DNA from: Hippopus hippopus
Lineage: Eukaryota; Mollusca; Bivalvia; Cardiida; Cardiidae
Reading direction: 5' to 3'
Assembly: GCA_946811185.2 (NCBI GenBank)
Contig: OX328108.1
Location: 34,160,493 to 34,224,492, forward strand
Length of the DNA stretch: 64,000 nt
Positions 1 through 10,467 of the stretch are shown here, piece after piece. The translations under genes and the position numbers were made by a program. The notes below the pieces were generated by a model that was given only the letters and a program-made list of their open reading frames with translations, was not told where the DNA came from and searched no databases. Each line of letters opens with the position of its first letter. The stretch's first letter is position 1.

Positions 1-1035
1 GTTGAAAACGATTAATACCCATTTTCAATAAGATGGTCCAATTGATAGTGGGAAAAAAAGTTAAAATCAAACTTTGGCATTTGTAGGTTGTATACATGTA
101 CCTGTAGGAATGTTGTGTAATATTTGAAAAACATAAATCCAAATTTTTGAATGCAACACATAAACTATTTCTAAGATATACTATTGAAATACAAAGGTCA
201 AGAGTCATACTTAACCCAATTAAACCTTTGTTTTTCCTAGGGTAAGCTTCTTTCTCAATGATGTAAAACAAGTAAGTACGCATTAATGTAAAGCATGAAA
301 GATCACCTGATGAAACAATTTAACATCCGTAAAAGGTCAATTTATGCCTGTAATCTTGATTGCTAAACAAAAACATTTTCTTGTTTACACAATAAATTGT
401 GATTCTGGACATAATCACCTTCTCTCGGTTTATGGACCTGAATTAATTTGATAGTTGAGTCTATAGCACATACATAGCAAACATCAGTACTGTATCTCCT
501 TTCAAATGGCCGTTTCTTTCATGGCTGTACTGCAGCTTACAAGTTGAGACGAAGATCCGCTAAACCTTCACAATATGTAACAAGGTTTATAGATACCCAA
601 TTAATCATTTTAAGCCAAATACTACCAATTTCGTTGATACTTTATCAAACCATAGTCGTTCTTGTGGCTTCATGACAAATATTACACCTGGCGGTTGCAA
701 GATTACACGACGGATAGAAAATGTAATTTTGGACTTGGTTCCTATCCACTCCTTCAATCGAGGATACCGCATGTTGCTAAGTGTCACGTGACTGTGTACA
801 ACCTTCGCCTTGCATATTCATGGGGCAGGCGAGAAAGTGGAATCCAAATACACAACACAGATCTACTGTTGCAACAATATGTCACAAGAACCCAACAGCA
901 CTTTACAGTCCTACGTACTTGAGGATGTTGGAATTTTATATTGAGAGTGCAGTGGAATAATTTTAGAGACAGTAGAAAATTAATGTAAATTACATATCTG
1001 CACATTTATATTTAGCATTTTTGGATTGCTGAAAG
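1..1035. other. Unassigned intronic or upstream sequence
   Basis: No convincing exon, repeat family or RNA gene was recognised here. Bases about 640-930 are less AT-rich than their surroundings and carry an 86-codon open frame on the + strand, but I found no domain and no convincing splice pair (see rejected items). The stretch precedes the first recognised exon of the PKD-repeat gene, so it is probably part of an intron of that gene. Confidence 0.4.
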
Positions 1036-2579
1036 AAGGGGAAATTCAGTCCTACCGTCTGTCTGTCTGTCCTTCCGTCCCACGTTACTCAAAAACTATT
1101 AGAGGCATAAACATGATACTTCACAGGTGGATAAATCTCAACAAGGAGAAGTGCAGTGCACAAGAATCATAACTCTTGATTGGGTAAATTAGGAGTTATT
1201 GCCCTTTGTTATTTGTCATACTTAAATTTTGTCCGGAGCATAACTCAAAAACTATTTTAGGTGTAAACATGATACTTCACAGGTTGATAAATGATATAAA
1301 GGAGAAATGCAGTGTACAAGACGCATAACTTTCAGTGCCATAATTTAGGAGTTTTTGCCCTTTCTTATTTTTCTTACTTAAATTTTGTCCGGAGCATTAC
1401 TCAGAAATTATTAGAGGTGTAAACATGATACTTCACAGGTGAATAGATCTTACCAAGGTAAAGTGCAGCGTACAAGAACTGTAACTCTTGATTGCATAAT
1501 TTGGGAGTTTTTGCCCTTTGTTGTTTTTCATACTTAAATTTTGTCTGGAGCCAACTCAAAAACTATTTGAGGTATAAACATGATACTTCACAGGTTGATA
1601 GATCTCGTCAAGAGAAAGTTCAGTGCATAAGAACCTTAACTCTTGATTCATAATTTAGGAGTTGTTGTCCTTTGTTATTTTTCTTACTTTAATTTTGTCC
1701 AGTGCATAACTTGAAAACTACATGAGATATAAACATGAAACTTCATAGGTTGATAGATGACATTGAGGAGAAGTGCAGTGTACAAGAACCAGAACCTTCA
1801 GTGCCATAATTTAGGAGTTGTAGCCCTTTGATATTTTTCATACTTAAATTTTGTTTGGAGCATAACTTGAAAATTATAAAAGGTATCATTGTGAGACTTA
1901 ATCAGAGGTAGGCAGATTTTATTGAGAGAAAGTGCAGTATCATGATTTTGGAGTTATTTCCCTTTGTTAATTTTTTTAGTTTCAAGGTTTCTTTGGAGCA
2001 TAACTTGAGCTGTATTTACTTCACAGCTGAAAAGGTGTCTCTCTTGACCAGCCCGCATAGATCAATAGGTAGAGCATAGGACTTGTGAACGTGATGTTTC
2101 GAGTCACTTGAGGGTGTGGGTTCGATCCCCATAGCTGTCCATCTAAAATTACAAATAGTCTTTTGGATGAGACGTTAAACCGAGGTCTCGTGTGACGGTG
2201 CTATACACCGAGCACGTAAAAGAACCAGGCGTAACTTAAGATGGGTTTCATCCTGTATCTGCACTATCCCCCGTAACAGTACTAACAGCTTTCAGGGGGC
2301 GTCGCCCATATGGGCAACCAGTGACGACGATAAATAAATGCAAATTCAATCAAGGTGTCTCTGAGGAGGAGTGCAGTACATAAGAAAGATAACTTTACCT
2401 GCCATAATTTTTTATTTTTCAGATTTTTTTTTTTTCTGTCTGATTTCATATGTGTTTACACTTGACAGCTATATAAAAAAAGTGTACTTTGTTGAAGTTT
2501 TTATTGTACTTTGTATTTAGCATTGCCAGAAAATAATTCTTAAATCTAGCTGGGGATGGCCATGTCAACATGGCTCTTG
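1036..2579 (+). mobile_element. TT-type (pearl/Helentron-like) element with tandem ~155-bp core units
   Basis: A GTCT/GTCC microsatellite near 1059-1080 is followed by about five diverged tandem units. Each has the landmarks 'TTTTGTCCGGAGCATAACTC', 'AACATGATACTTCACAGGT' and 'AGTGCAGTG...CAAGAAC', with a period near 155 bp. The right end is a short hairpin (GCCATGT/ACATGGC) followed by TCTTG and TT, the same tip as the other arrays in this window. A tRNA-derived SINE interrupts the last unit. The 5-prime boundary is uncertain. Assignment to the bivalve pearl/HINE class is inferred from architecture, not from a database match. Confidence 0.6.
2043..2351 (+). mobile_element. tRNA-derived SINE with perfect 11-bp target duplication
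   Basis: The element is flanked by a perfect direct repeat AAGGTGTCTCT (2032-2042 and 2352-2362). Its 5-prime part is tRNA-like: an A-box-like stretch near 2060-2075 (ATCAATAGGTAGAGC) and a consensus B box GGTTCGATCCC at 2119-2129. The body continues with 'GAGACGTTAAACCGAGGTC' and a GC-rich segment (CAGGGGGCGTCGCCC), and ends in an A/T-rich tail (GATAAATAAATGCAAATTC). It lies in the tandem-core element at 1036-2579, so it is younger than that element. Confidence 0.85.
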
Positions 2580-2687
2580 TTAAATGTTTTCAAAAGTCAT
2601 ATGCTGCAGGTTTGTTCGAGAAAATAAGATAAAATTTCAAGAAATTCTAAGAAACTCAATTCTATTCTTTCATTTTGTTTTTTGCAG

Positions 2688-2803
2688 AGGAATCTGAAGT
2701 TTTTCCAGTCAGTTTCAATCTGTTTTCAAGGTCAGAGGTGAACCTGCTGCTTCTTCATGACCTTTATGTTGCTATTGGAAACAAGACAGAATTTGTCTTA
2801 AAG
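2688..2803 (+). CDS. PKD-repeat gene exon A (start of PKD domain 1)
   Basis: The acceptor is a T-rich tract ending TTTTTTGCAG before 2688; the donor is AAG|GTAAAC. The exon enters in phase 2 (two bases complete a split codon) and leaves on a codon boundary. It encodes about 38 residues, ESEVFPVSFNLFSRSE... ending in ...GNKTEFVLK. This is the N-terminal strand pair of a PKD domain with one NKT sequon. The join to the next exon (GPLIGWSHLVVNYSDG) reads like the continuous middle of a PKD domain. A second in-frame donor 12 bp downstream (GAG|GTAAAG, exon end 2815) would add VNFE. The next exon is 21.7 kb away. Confidence 0.75.
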
Positions 2804-3068
2804 GTAAACTTTGAGGTAAAGGCACGAATCTTGATCTAGAAGTCTGTAGTTCAACTAACTTAACTGATGTATGCATGAACCTTTTTCGACTAAATTTCAT
2901 TCACCCTAAAAATACCTTTAATCCTTTCATTGCCATTGTTGATCTAGATTATACTTCACAATATTTGCAGTCTGATCTATGAATGATTGATGAGACATTT
3001 TTAACAAAGGCAGCCTTGATGTTGCTCGTATTATGGTTTCATTGTCTCGACAAGACAAATGAAATGAA

Positions 3069-3208
3069 TGTCCACAAGAGAAGTTTAAGTGGAAAAAAAT
3101 ACACCAGAAAAGTTTCATTGAAAAATGTCCACAAGAAAAGTTTCAGTGATAAAAGTCCACAAAAGAAGTTTCAGTGAAAAAATTCCACAGGAGAAGTTTA
3201 ATTGAAAA
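3069..3208 (+). repeat. Minisatellite, ~27-bp unit, about five copies
   Basis: Imperfect tandem copies of a unit like 'GTCCACAAGAAAAGTTTCAG' plus TGAAAAA run from about 3069 to 3208. Open frames across it on either strand only reflect the repeat and are not evidence of coding. Confidence 0.75.
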
Positions 3209-3309
3209 AACTTAACAGATGTTTCAAACTTTAAAATGTTCCCAGTACACAGGATAAAGTCCTCCTCTCATGTGGGGATGGCTCCACTCTTTTCCCAGAC
3301 AACAAAATT

Positions 3310-3538
3310 TTAACTCATTACCAAACAACAAAATTTTAGACTTGTCAAAGTTGAAAGCATTTGAAGATGGCAAAAAAACTATGACCACAAAATAGAAATT
3401 TGTTTTGGGAAGAGTAGAAAACATTGTGGGAAAAGGAGAAAATGCTGAATAACAGCATTTTCTCCTTTTCCCATAATGTTTTCAAAAGCTTTTTTTCTCT
3501 GGGTTGTAAAAAGTCGGGATTGTGTGATAAAGGGTTAA
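3310..3538 (-). mobile_element. Fold-back MITE, family FB1, near full length
   Basis: The element is bounded by TTAA and ends in TAACTCATTACCAAACAA on the left and TGATAAAGGGTTAA on the right. The centre is a near-perfect dyad (GGGAAAAGGAGAAAATGCTG / CAGCATTTTCTCCTTTTCCC). The left arm is the long one (Y: 'AAATTTTAGACTTGTC', 'GAAAGCATTTG') and the right arm the short one (X: 'TCGGGATTGTGTG'), so the element is inserted in reverse relative to copies such as 14812-15044. Confidence 0.8.
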
Positions 3539-3599
3539 GGAAACTTCTTATTGCATAAATGCATTCTTAAGTGCATAATTATGCAGACAGAAAGTTATA

Positions 3600-3780
3600 T
3601 ATGGCTCGAGTGACAAGATTTTTATTTGAAAAGGTTAAAAAATGCCAGGGGCATAGGCATAAATGCTGATTACCAGCATTTACTCTTTTTCCCACAATGT
3701 TTTCCAAAGTTTTTTACCCAAGGGTGGTTTAAATATGACCTTGTGATGATTTGGTAAAGACTTAAAGGGTCTGGAACAAA
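3600..3780. mobile_element. Degenerate FB1 fold-back copy
   Basis: Only the core (ATGCTGATTACCAGCATTTAC followed by TTTTTCCCACAATG) and short parts of both arms are recognisable. The ends are eroded. Confidence 0.5.
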
Positions 3781-4310
3781 AGGAACAGTAGGTGTTATAA
3801 AACAGGCATGAAAATCAGAACCTACATAGAAATTACTAATTAGAAAATTGATTAACCCTTCAACATGCCTTTATCTTTATCGGTTTGTGTAAATCAAGAT
3901 CAGACTGCATGAAATATGCAGTCTGATCTCTAATCTGCACTGACTATTTTGTAGAGACATTCTAGACAATAGCAGTGTTGAAACTGCTTTTATAGGGTCT
4001 TAATTTTAGATTATACATGAACATTGGGTTTATTTGGCATTTAGTGTTCACTGATATTTTTGTCTCTGCAACTTTGTCTAACTGCATGTACTAACCCTTC
4101 TACCAACAAGCCACTGTTTTTATGTCCATGAGGAATAAAGCTCTTGAAAACACTGTGGGAAATAGGAGAAAAAATGCTGGTGACCAGCATTTCTTTGGTA
4201 TTTTTTGGCAATGCTTTCTACCCTTTCAAATACCCTTTCAAAGACAAATCATGTCTTTTGAATGTCAAGTTACATGAAACTGACATCTGCAAATGCTTTT
4301 AAACTAGAGG

Positions 4311-5021
4311 CAGGGTTTTCCATGACGCACATTTCCTGCGTCATAGACGCAATTTGAATTCAAATGACCCCCAAAATAAATGACAGTGCGTCATTAGTGA
4401 CACAACTTTCCAAAATGTAAATCATCTACGAAATTGAATAAAGAGTCATAAATCCAAGTCTGTTCTTGCTTCAATATCAGACGAACACCATTCTTTTTTT
4501 AACTACAGGGTTTATTTTAGATAAAAGTGGTTTTCCGGTAGTTTATTTATAAAATCAGACTGGTTTACGCATTATTGCCGTAAAGTATATTGGACATGTG
4601 TCCTAAATATGGGCCCAGTCAAAGTCTTGGTTGGGTTCTCTATTTCACTACTTAATTTACACTACTTCCAGTATATAAAAGTACACATTATCAGTCTGTG
4701 CTGTTTGCGGAAAATAATGTCACGATGAAGAAAACTGTAACAATCTTCTATCGTCTGCTTCCTACAATTGTCAATCAAGCCACGTCAAGCAGCAATTCAG
4801 ACGAGAATGTTTCATCTGTCACCAAGTGAAATCGACCTTTTCGTTAGAAATGACTTACAGATTTTTCTTTCTTGGAGTTTAAAGGTGAAATGCATTGTAA
4901 ATCATGCTTGATGATGAAGAGATCCATTTATTTTGACCCCCTAGGTTGAAGAAATGACCCTCAACTAATTAGGAAGGGGGTCACAATGACCCCCAATTTT
5001 TAAAGCCGAGGGAAAACCCTG
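4311..5021 (+). mobile_element. hAT-like non-autonomous element, 711 bp
   Basis: The element has exact inverted termini CAGGGTTTTCC / GGAAAACCCTG, the CAGGG start typical of many hAT elements, and is flanked on both sides by TAGAGG as a likely (partly eroded, hAT-type 8-bp) target duplication. It is inserted in the long arm of the fold-back MITE at 4092-5056. A 'TATATAAAAG' TATA-like box near 4671 precedes a short open frame at 4725, suggesting the 5-prime end of an autonomous relative survives inside. Subterminal copies of 'TGACGC/GCGTCA' and 'AATGACCCCC' occur near the two ends. Confidence 0.75.
4725..4829 (+). pseudogene. 34-residue transposase N-terminal remnant in the hAT-like element
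   Basis: An open frame MKKTVTIFYRLLP... of 34 residues ends at a TGA. The start 'MKK-x-T-I', followed by a Ser/Asn/Asp/Glu-rich stretch (SSSNSDENVSS), resembles the N-terminal tails of hAT-type transposases of the zinc-finger MYM/KIAA1586-like kind. It sits 45-50 bp after the TATA-like box. It is too short to be functional and the assignment is tentative. Confidence 0.35.
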
Positions 5022-5601
5022 TAGAGGGGTCTAAAGTTTTGCCCTCTGGTAAAGTGCCTGCTGCATGTACTTGGGGTGTCTTACAGGAAACCCAGCAGAC
5101 TTTTCAAGACTGGCACAAGTCCAAATAAGTAGCTGGTATTTGAATACTGAAAAACAATTTCTTCTCTGAAACCTTTGGTGTGGGTACACATTAGAATCGT
5201 CTTATGGAGACAGTTCTAATGAGTACCCACAAGGTAGGTTTTAGTGCAGAAAAAAAAAAGTTATATTGCCTTTTGAACTCAGAAGTTATTCCCTTTAAAT
5301 ATACCTCTGACTGGATTTGATCCAAATCACCATAGAAATTGATGTCTGTTTCACTTCAAAGGTAGATTTGTTTATATATTGAACATTTCGGTTTACACTT
5401 GGCTTTGGTTTTATACCTGTTGACTTCAGATTTCGAAGTATTTCTGCAGAATTCTAGTCCAGTAATTTTCCTCTTTGTCTGTTTATATCCTTACTAATTG
5501 TTTGTATTCAGAGGAGAGAGATACGGGAATCTGTCTTTGTTTATTTTTTGGGCTATCAGTTTAGATACATGAACATAATATTATTTGTGTTGTCATACTT
5601 T

Positions 5602-5780
5602 AAACATTTGCAGACAAGACAACTGTGGCTAAAATGATGAAACTTGTCTTTGAAAGGGGAGAAAACATAGGGAAAAAATGGAGAAAACGCTAGATACCAG
5701 CATTTTCTCATTTTCCAAGAATGGTTTTAAAAGCCTTCTTCATCAGGGATGTTTGTCATGGGATGGTTGTATAGGGGATA
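5602..5780 (-). mobile_element. FB1 fold-back MITE, eroded
   Basis: The long arm ('AACATTTGCAGACAAGACAA'), the core (GGAGAAAACGCTAGATACCAGC) and the X arm ('AAAGCCTTCTTCATCAGGG') are recognisable. The termini are degraded. Confidence 0.6.
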
Positions 5781-6186
5781 AAATTGGCATTTGAAATAAA
5801 ATTTTGTTAAACAAGTCTATGGAAACTGTTATTAAGCAAGCCTTTTACAAGCTAAATAACATTTTTCCTTGACGAGTTCAATAAAATTTTATCTTCAGTG
5901 CTAATGAATGTCAGAATCTTTTTATCACATAAAGATATTTCACAAATTATAGATCAGAAGATGCAAAACCATCTAGATGCATATGCAGTAATATCCATAA
6001 AACCCATTCAATTCCATGAAATACGTACAAAATGACATAAATATATGACATCACATGTTACTGTGTATAAGATAAGAAAATTTGTGATGGGTATATTACA
6101 CTGAAAAGAAGAGAGGTTATGTGATAAAAAGGTATAATATTTGCTGTCAGGAAATACTGGTCTGATCCCTGTTGTTGGCATTATTT

Positions 6187-7675
6187 GGCTCACCTGAGCA
6201 CAAAGTGCTCAAGGTGAGGTTCTGTGATCTTGCTGTGTCTGTCTTGTGTCACCCATCATCCAGGCGTCATCAGTTACCTTGTGTGCACTCTATAGGCCAC
6301 ATTTCCTGTCCAATACTCATGAAACTTTTCCAGAATGTTTGTCTTGATAATATCTTGGACAAGTTTTAATGTGGTTATGTATGATTAAGAAACTAGGTCA
6401 CTAGGGCAAATCTTAGAAAAACCTTGTGTGCACTTTAGAGGCCACATTTTCAGTCTGATACTCATGAAACTTGGTCAGAATGTTTGTTTTAATGATACCT
6501 CGAACAAGTTCAAAATTGGGTCACTTTGGGTTAAAAAGTAGGTTACTGGGCCAGATCTTACAAAAACCTTGTGTGCACTCTAGAGGCCACATTTTCAGTC
6601 TGGTACTCCTGAAACTTGGTCAGAATGTTTGTCTTGATAATATCTCAGACAAGATTTGAATTGGGTCATGTATGGTAAAGAACTAGGTCACCAGGGCAAA
6701 CATAAGATAACCTTGGGTGCACTCTAGAGGCCACATTTTCAGTCTGATACTCATGAAACCTGGTCAGAATGTTTGTTTTGATGATATCTCTGACAAGTTC
6801 AAAATAGGGTCATGTCAGGTCAAAAAGTAGGTCACTGGTCAAAATCCTAGAAAAACCTTGTGTGCACTCTAGAGGCCACATTTTCACTATGGTACACATG
6901 AAACCTGGTCAGAATGTATGTGTTGATGATATCCGAGACAATTGGAAATTGGGTCATGTAGGGTCACTAGGGCAAACCATAAAAAAATGTGTGTGCACTT
7001 TAGAGGCCGTAATTTCTGTCTGATACTCATAAAACTTGGTCAAAATGTTTGTCTTGATTATATCTGGGACAATAATACTGATACTCATGAAACTTGCTCA
7101 GTTGTCTTGATGATATCTGGGACAGTTTTGAAATTTGGTCACTTGGGGTCAAAAAGTAGGTCACTTGTAAAAATCCTAGGAAAAGCTGGAGTGTACTCTA
7201 GAGGCCACATTTTCAGTCTAGTATTCATGAAACTTACTCAGAATGTTTTTGTTGATATCTGATACAAGTTGGAAATTTGGTCATGTAGGGTCAGAAAGTA
7301 GGTCACTGGGACAAATCTTTTAACAAACCTTGTGTGCACTCTAGAGGCCATATTTTCAGTCGGATGCTCATAAAACTTGGTCAGAATGTTTGTCTTAATA
7401 TCTGGTATAATTTTGATAATGGGTCACATAGGGTCAAAAAGTAGGTCACTGGGCCAAATCTTGGAAAAAACCTGTTATGCTAGCTAGAGGCCAGTCATTT
7501 TCAGCCTAATACTCATGAAACATTGTCAGAATATTTGTCTTGATGGTATATTGGGCAGAAAGTAGGTCACTAACACTCATGTGTTTTACATCATCACAAA
7601 CAGGATCTCTTCAGCTTTATCTATCCTAGATGACTTTACTCAGGTGAGCGCTTTAGGGCCAACAGCTCAATTGTA
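6187..7675 (+). mobile_element. TT-type element with GGCTCACCTGAGC end and ~145-bp tandem core
   Basis: The left tip is GGCTCACCTGAGCACAAAGTGCTC, an inverted-repeat start plus subterminal hairpin. It is followed by about nine diverged units with 'CTCTAGAGGCCACATTTTCA', 'ACTCATGAAACTTGGTCAGA', 'ATGTTTGTCTTGATGATATC' and 'GTAGGTCACT'. The right tip contains CTCAGGTGAGCG, the inverted partner of the left tip, and an eroded AGGGCC hairpin. Short open frames in this array are shadows of the repeat. Confidence 0.7.
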
Positions 7676-7726
7676 GTATCATAGTATACAAGGGCAAGGC
7701 ACTATGGAGTAGTAGCGTAGGACTGA

Positions 7727-7947
7727 TTAACCTGTTGTGAGAAAATTTTAGACTTGTTAAAAATAGCACTTACAAACTTCAAAAATGGCGCAGAATTGAT
7801 GGGACTTCTCTTTGATAGTTTTAAAAATGTTTTGAAAAAAGAAGCAATTGCTGATGACTAACATTTTCTCCTTTTACCCACAATGTATTTATAAGTCTTC
7901 TTTGCTTGGGGTAATTAAAACAAGGGAAATTTTTGTTGAAGAGTTAA
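7727..7947 (-). mobile_element. FB1 fold-back MITE
   Basis: TTAA-bounded copy with the long arm on the left ('AAAATTTTAGACTTGTTAAA') and an eroded core ('GCAATTGCTGATGACTAACAT'). The short arm on the right ends '...GAGTTAA'. Confidence 0.65.
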
Positions 7948-8094
7948 ACCTAGGAAATAATTGAACAAAGTTGATTTTGTACTGATATGAACATCCTCAG
8001 TGACCCAGTTTCAATACGCCGTCATTTCTATTTTTTACTTGTCGATATCCAATCACATCATTTGTTGCAAATCAAGCTTAGTGATACTTTAAAT

Positions 8095-8181
8095 ATGGCG
8101 GCGCCCATCAACACCACAATCGAGAAGCGTTTAAAAGAGATTTTCGGCCTAACATCAAAAGATTGTCAGTTAAAATCGTAA
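8095..8181 (+). pseudogene. Possible N-terminal fragment of a RecQ-type helicase-like ORF
   Basis: Starting at an ATG in 'AAATATGGCGGCGCC', 28 residues read MAAPINTTIEKRLKEIFGLT plus eight more and then stop. The phrase 'IEKxLKEIFGLxS' resembles the entry to RecQ-type ATP-dependent helicases, where it precedes the Q motif. The fragment is enclosed by an inverted repeat (AAATATGGCGGC at 8091-8102 and GCCGCCATATTT at about 8250-8261), which suggests a mobilised copy. No helicase motif is present, so this is a weak call. Confidence 0.3.
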
Positions 8182-8562
8182 CCAAAGATCGATAGTGTCG
8201 TCCCCTTACTGCAGAATGGCATATCTCACAGGAGACTAGCATGCCGACAGCCGCCATATTTGTTGACAACCTCGGGTTTTTTCCAGGGTTATTTTTAGTA
8301 ACGGAAGAAATGAAATTATCCTCTCTACAAGAGAGTATCATTATCTTATCAATCTTTCAATTGCCTATTAGGGTAATTCCCAACCATATGAATATTTATA
8401 AGAAACGACAGTTTCCTAGTCAATTTTCCCAGGGGTGATGCATGGAGAGTAACGTTATGCTTCAAACCTGGGTTCCGAGGATGTGATATGACAAACAGTG
8501 TTTAAAAAACTGTAAGACACCTTTGAAATTTGCCCTGTAATAATAATTACATGAACTCTAAG

Positions 8563-8690
8563 CCTTTACCACGCTATCCCAACTTTTAATAACCCTGAGG
8601 AAGAAGGCTTTTGAAAACATTGTTGGAAAATGAGAAAATGCTGGCAACTAGCATTTTCACCTTTTAAACCCACGAGACATTTTTATTCTA
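8563..8690 (+). mobile_element. FB1 fold-back MITE, partial
   Basis: The X arm ('TTTACCACGCTATCCCAACT', 'GAGGAAGAAGGCTTTTG') and the core ('GAGAAAATGCTGGCAACTAG') are present. The Y arm is lost shortly after the core. Confidence 0.6.
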
Positions 8691-8696
8691 CGAATA

Positions 8697-8845
8697 AGAC
8701 CCAAGTTAATCCAATTTCAAGGCTGTTTTTGCCCTTCTTGTCTTGGCAAAATGGACAGTGTAGATCAAAGATCATTATGTGCAGTCTGGTTTTGATCTAC
8801 ATTGGTGGCAAAGGTAACTAAAGTTGAGAAAGGTCTTTTAACTCT
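8697..8845. repeat. Diverged short palindromic MITE (AGATCA-GACTG dyad)
   Basis: Contains 'GGACAGTGTAGATCAAAGAT' and 'GTGCAGTCTGGTTTTGATCT'. It is a decayed version of a dyad that recurs near 3895, 25375, 40310, 51845, 55675 and 58015. Confidence 0.5.
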
Positions 8846-8864
8846 TTACCACACAATCCTGATG

Positions 8865-9076
8865 TTAACCCTTTGGCTGCTTAGCGCGACTTACTGACCT
8901 TTTGCGGACAGTTTACATCAAGATCAGACTGCACAGAACGTGCAGTCTGATCTTGGATCTACACTGTCTGATAAGGAGATATTATCCCCTAAAACGTAAC
9001 TTTGAAATAGTAATATTTGGGTTTTTACTATCGAATTGAAAATTTTATTTTAGTTATTTAGCAGGATAAGGGTTAA
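8865..9076 (+). mobile_element. TTAA-flanked MITE, family FB2, inside an FB1 arm
   Basis: Both ends are TTAA: left TTAACCCTTTGGCTGCTTAG, right GCAGGATAAGGGTTAA. The middle holds the dyad 'AGATCAGACTGCAC'/'GTGCAGTCTGATCT'. The flanks are an FB1 short arm cut at its internal TTAA: '...CACAATCCTGATG' before and 'ACGACCCTGAGCAAAAGG' after. Related copies lie at 50689-50901 and, reversed, 52235-52444. Confidence 0.75.
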
Positions 9077-9098
9077 ACGACCCTGAGCAAAAGGTAAC

Positions 9099-9327
9099 TT
9101 AACCCTTTACCACATGGCAATTTTTTTAACCAGTCGATATTGAAAGCATTCCCAGTTGACAACTTTCACGTGAGTTGAAAAACAGAGTTTAGCTTCAGAC
9201 AAATAGAAAACATTGTGAGAAAAGGAGAAAATGCTGGTTACCAGCATTTTCTCCTTTTCCCACAATTTTTTCAAAAGGCCTATACATCAGGGTCGTTAAA
9301 ACTCGGGATTGTGTGGTAAAGGGTTAA
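9099..9327 (-). mobile_element. FB1 fold-back MITE, full length with TTAA both ends
   Basis: TTAACCCTTTACCACATGG opens the long arm and GTGTGGTAAAGGGTTAA closes the short arm. The core is an almost perfect dyad around GGTTACC. Size and arm order match the other reverse-orientation copies. Confidence 0.85.
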
Positions 9328-9587
9328 GACGAAGTCCTGGAAAAACCCGGCCAAGTAATGATGCGTGCACTCTTAATGCACTGTGTATCTTGTACAGTCT
9401 GAAATTGTTCTTAGTGTTTACCATGAGAAAACAGTTCTCAGTTTGATCTGTATCAGTCAACACATAGAGCCATTATTATATTTATTATGATACAGCTTGT
9501 TGAAATAAAGGAAAAAGCAGGCAGATTTGCACAATGACTAATAGATTTCTGCTACGATAAGTTCTTCTTCTGTTTGAAAGCTTTCTT

Positions 9588-9795
9588 TTTACCCTTTACT
9601 AAATGAACAAATTTTAGACTGGACCAAATTGAAAACATTTGCAGAAGAGAAATGTTGCTAAATTGATGATTTCTGTCTATATCAGACTAGAAAACATAGT
9701 GGAAATATGAGAAAATTCTGGTTTTTAGATTTTTTTCTTTTCCCACAACGTTTTTAAAGCCTTCTCTGTCACATATGATTGTGTGGTAACTTATG
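9588..9795 (-). mobile_element. FB1 fold-back MITE, diverged
   Basis: The long arm ('ACAAATTTTAGACTGGACCA', 'GAAAACATTTGCAGAAG') and short arm remnants ('AAAGCCTTCTCTGTCA', 'GATTGTGTGGTAA') flank a decayed core. Confidence 0.6.
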
Positions 9796-10238
9796 GTTGA
9801 TTTTGAACTTTCTGAAAAAGTTTTGAAGAAGATCAGTACCCCCATACAAAACAACCCCTTTTTTTACAACATTGACAGGGAAGGCTTTTGAAAACACAGT
9901 GGGAAAAGGAAAAAATGCAGGTAACTAGCACTTTCTCTAAATGCTTTAAATTCAGTCCAGTCCAAAGTTCTGTTGTATTGGAAAGAGTTTACAGGATGGG
10001 CAATTTGATGTGTGTGTGTGTGTTTTGCATGCTTCTGTGCACAACATGCATTCCATCAATTAGCTATTTATTGATGTTAAATTTGGGGATGTTTATATAG
10101 TAAAAAGTCCTATTTCCTATGATGCCAGGTTCCTTCCTGTTTTTTTGCATTCATCCATTACTTAACCTTTTACCACATGATAAAATCTAGGACTTGTCCA
10201 TATTGAAAGCATTTTAACCATGCTATGCTAAAGGGGAT

Positions 10239-10467
10239 TTAACTCTTTACCAGACGACAAAATTTTAGACTAGTCCAATTTGGAAGCATTTGCAGACAAG
10301 AAAATTAATGTGACTCAAAAATTGAAATTTATTTTGGGAAGGGAAGAAAACATTGTGGGAAAAGGAGAAAATGCTGGTTACCAGCATTTTCTCCTTTTCC
10401 CACAATGTTTTAAGAAGGCTTCTTCCTCAGGGTCATGAAAACCAGGGATTGTTTGGGAAAGGGTTAA
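10239..10467 (-). mobile_element. FB1 fold-back MITE, full length with TTAA both ends
   Basis: TTAACTCTTTACCAGACGAC on the left and GGGAAAGGGTTAA on the right. The core 'AAAATGCTGGTTACCAGCAT' sits in a perfect dyad. The long arm is on the left. A second truncated long-arm start lies just upstream at 10163-10215. Confidence 0.85.

Larger units (their letters stand above)
4092..5056 (+). mobile_element. FB1 fold-back MITE split by a hAT-like insertion
   Basis: The short X arm begins TAACCCTTCTACCAACAAG and the core is GAAAACACTGTGGG...ATGCTGGTGACCAGCAT. The long Y arm starts 'CTTTCTACCC' and runs to 'AAATGCTTTTAAACTAGAGG' at 4310, stops at the inserted element, and resumes at 5022 with TAGAGGGGTCTAAAGTTTTG to a GGTAAAG end near 5056. 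The two halves match the uninterrupted consensus seen in other copies. Confidence 0.75.

Noticed and set aside
662..922. 86-codon open frame on the + strand in a less AT-rich stretch
   Set aside because: No domain recognised, no convincing acceptor/donor pair with phase 2 towards exon A, and an overlapping open frame exists on the other strand. It might still be an exon; transcript data would decide.
2060..2130. tRNA gene
   Set aside because: A and B boxes are present but the cloverleaf is decayed and the segment is the head of a 309-bp SINE with target duplication.
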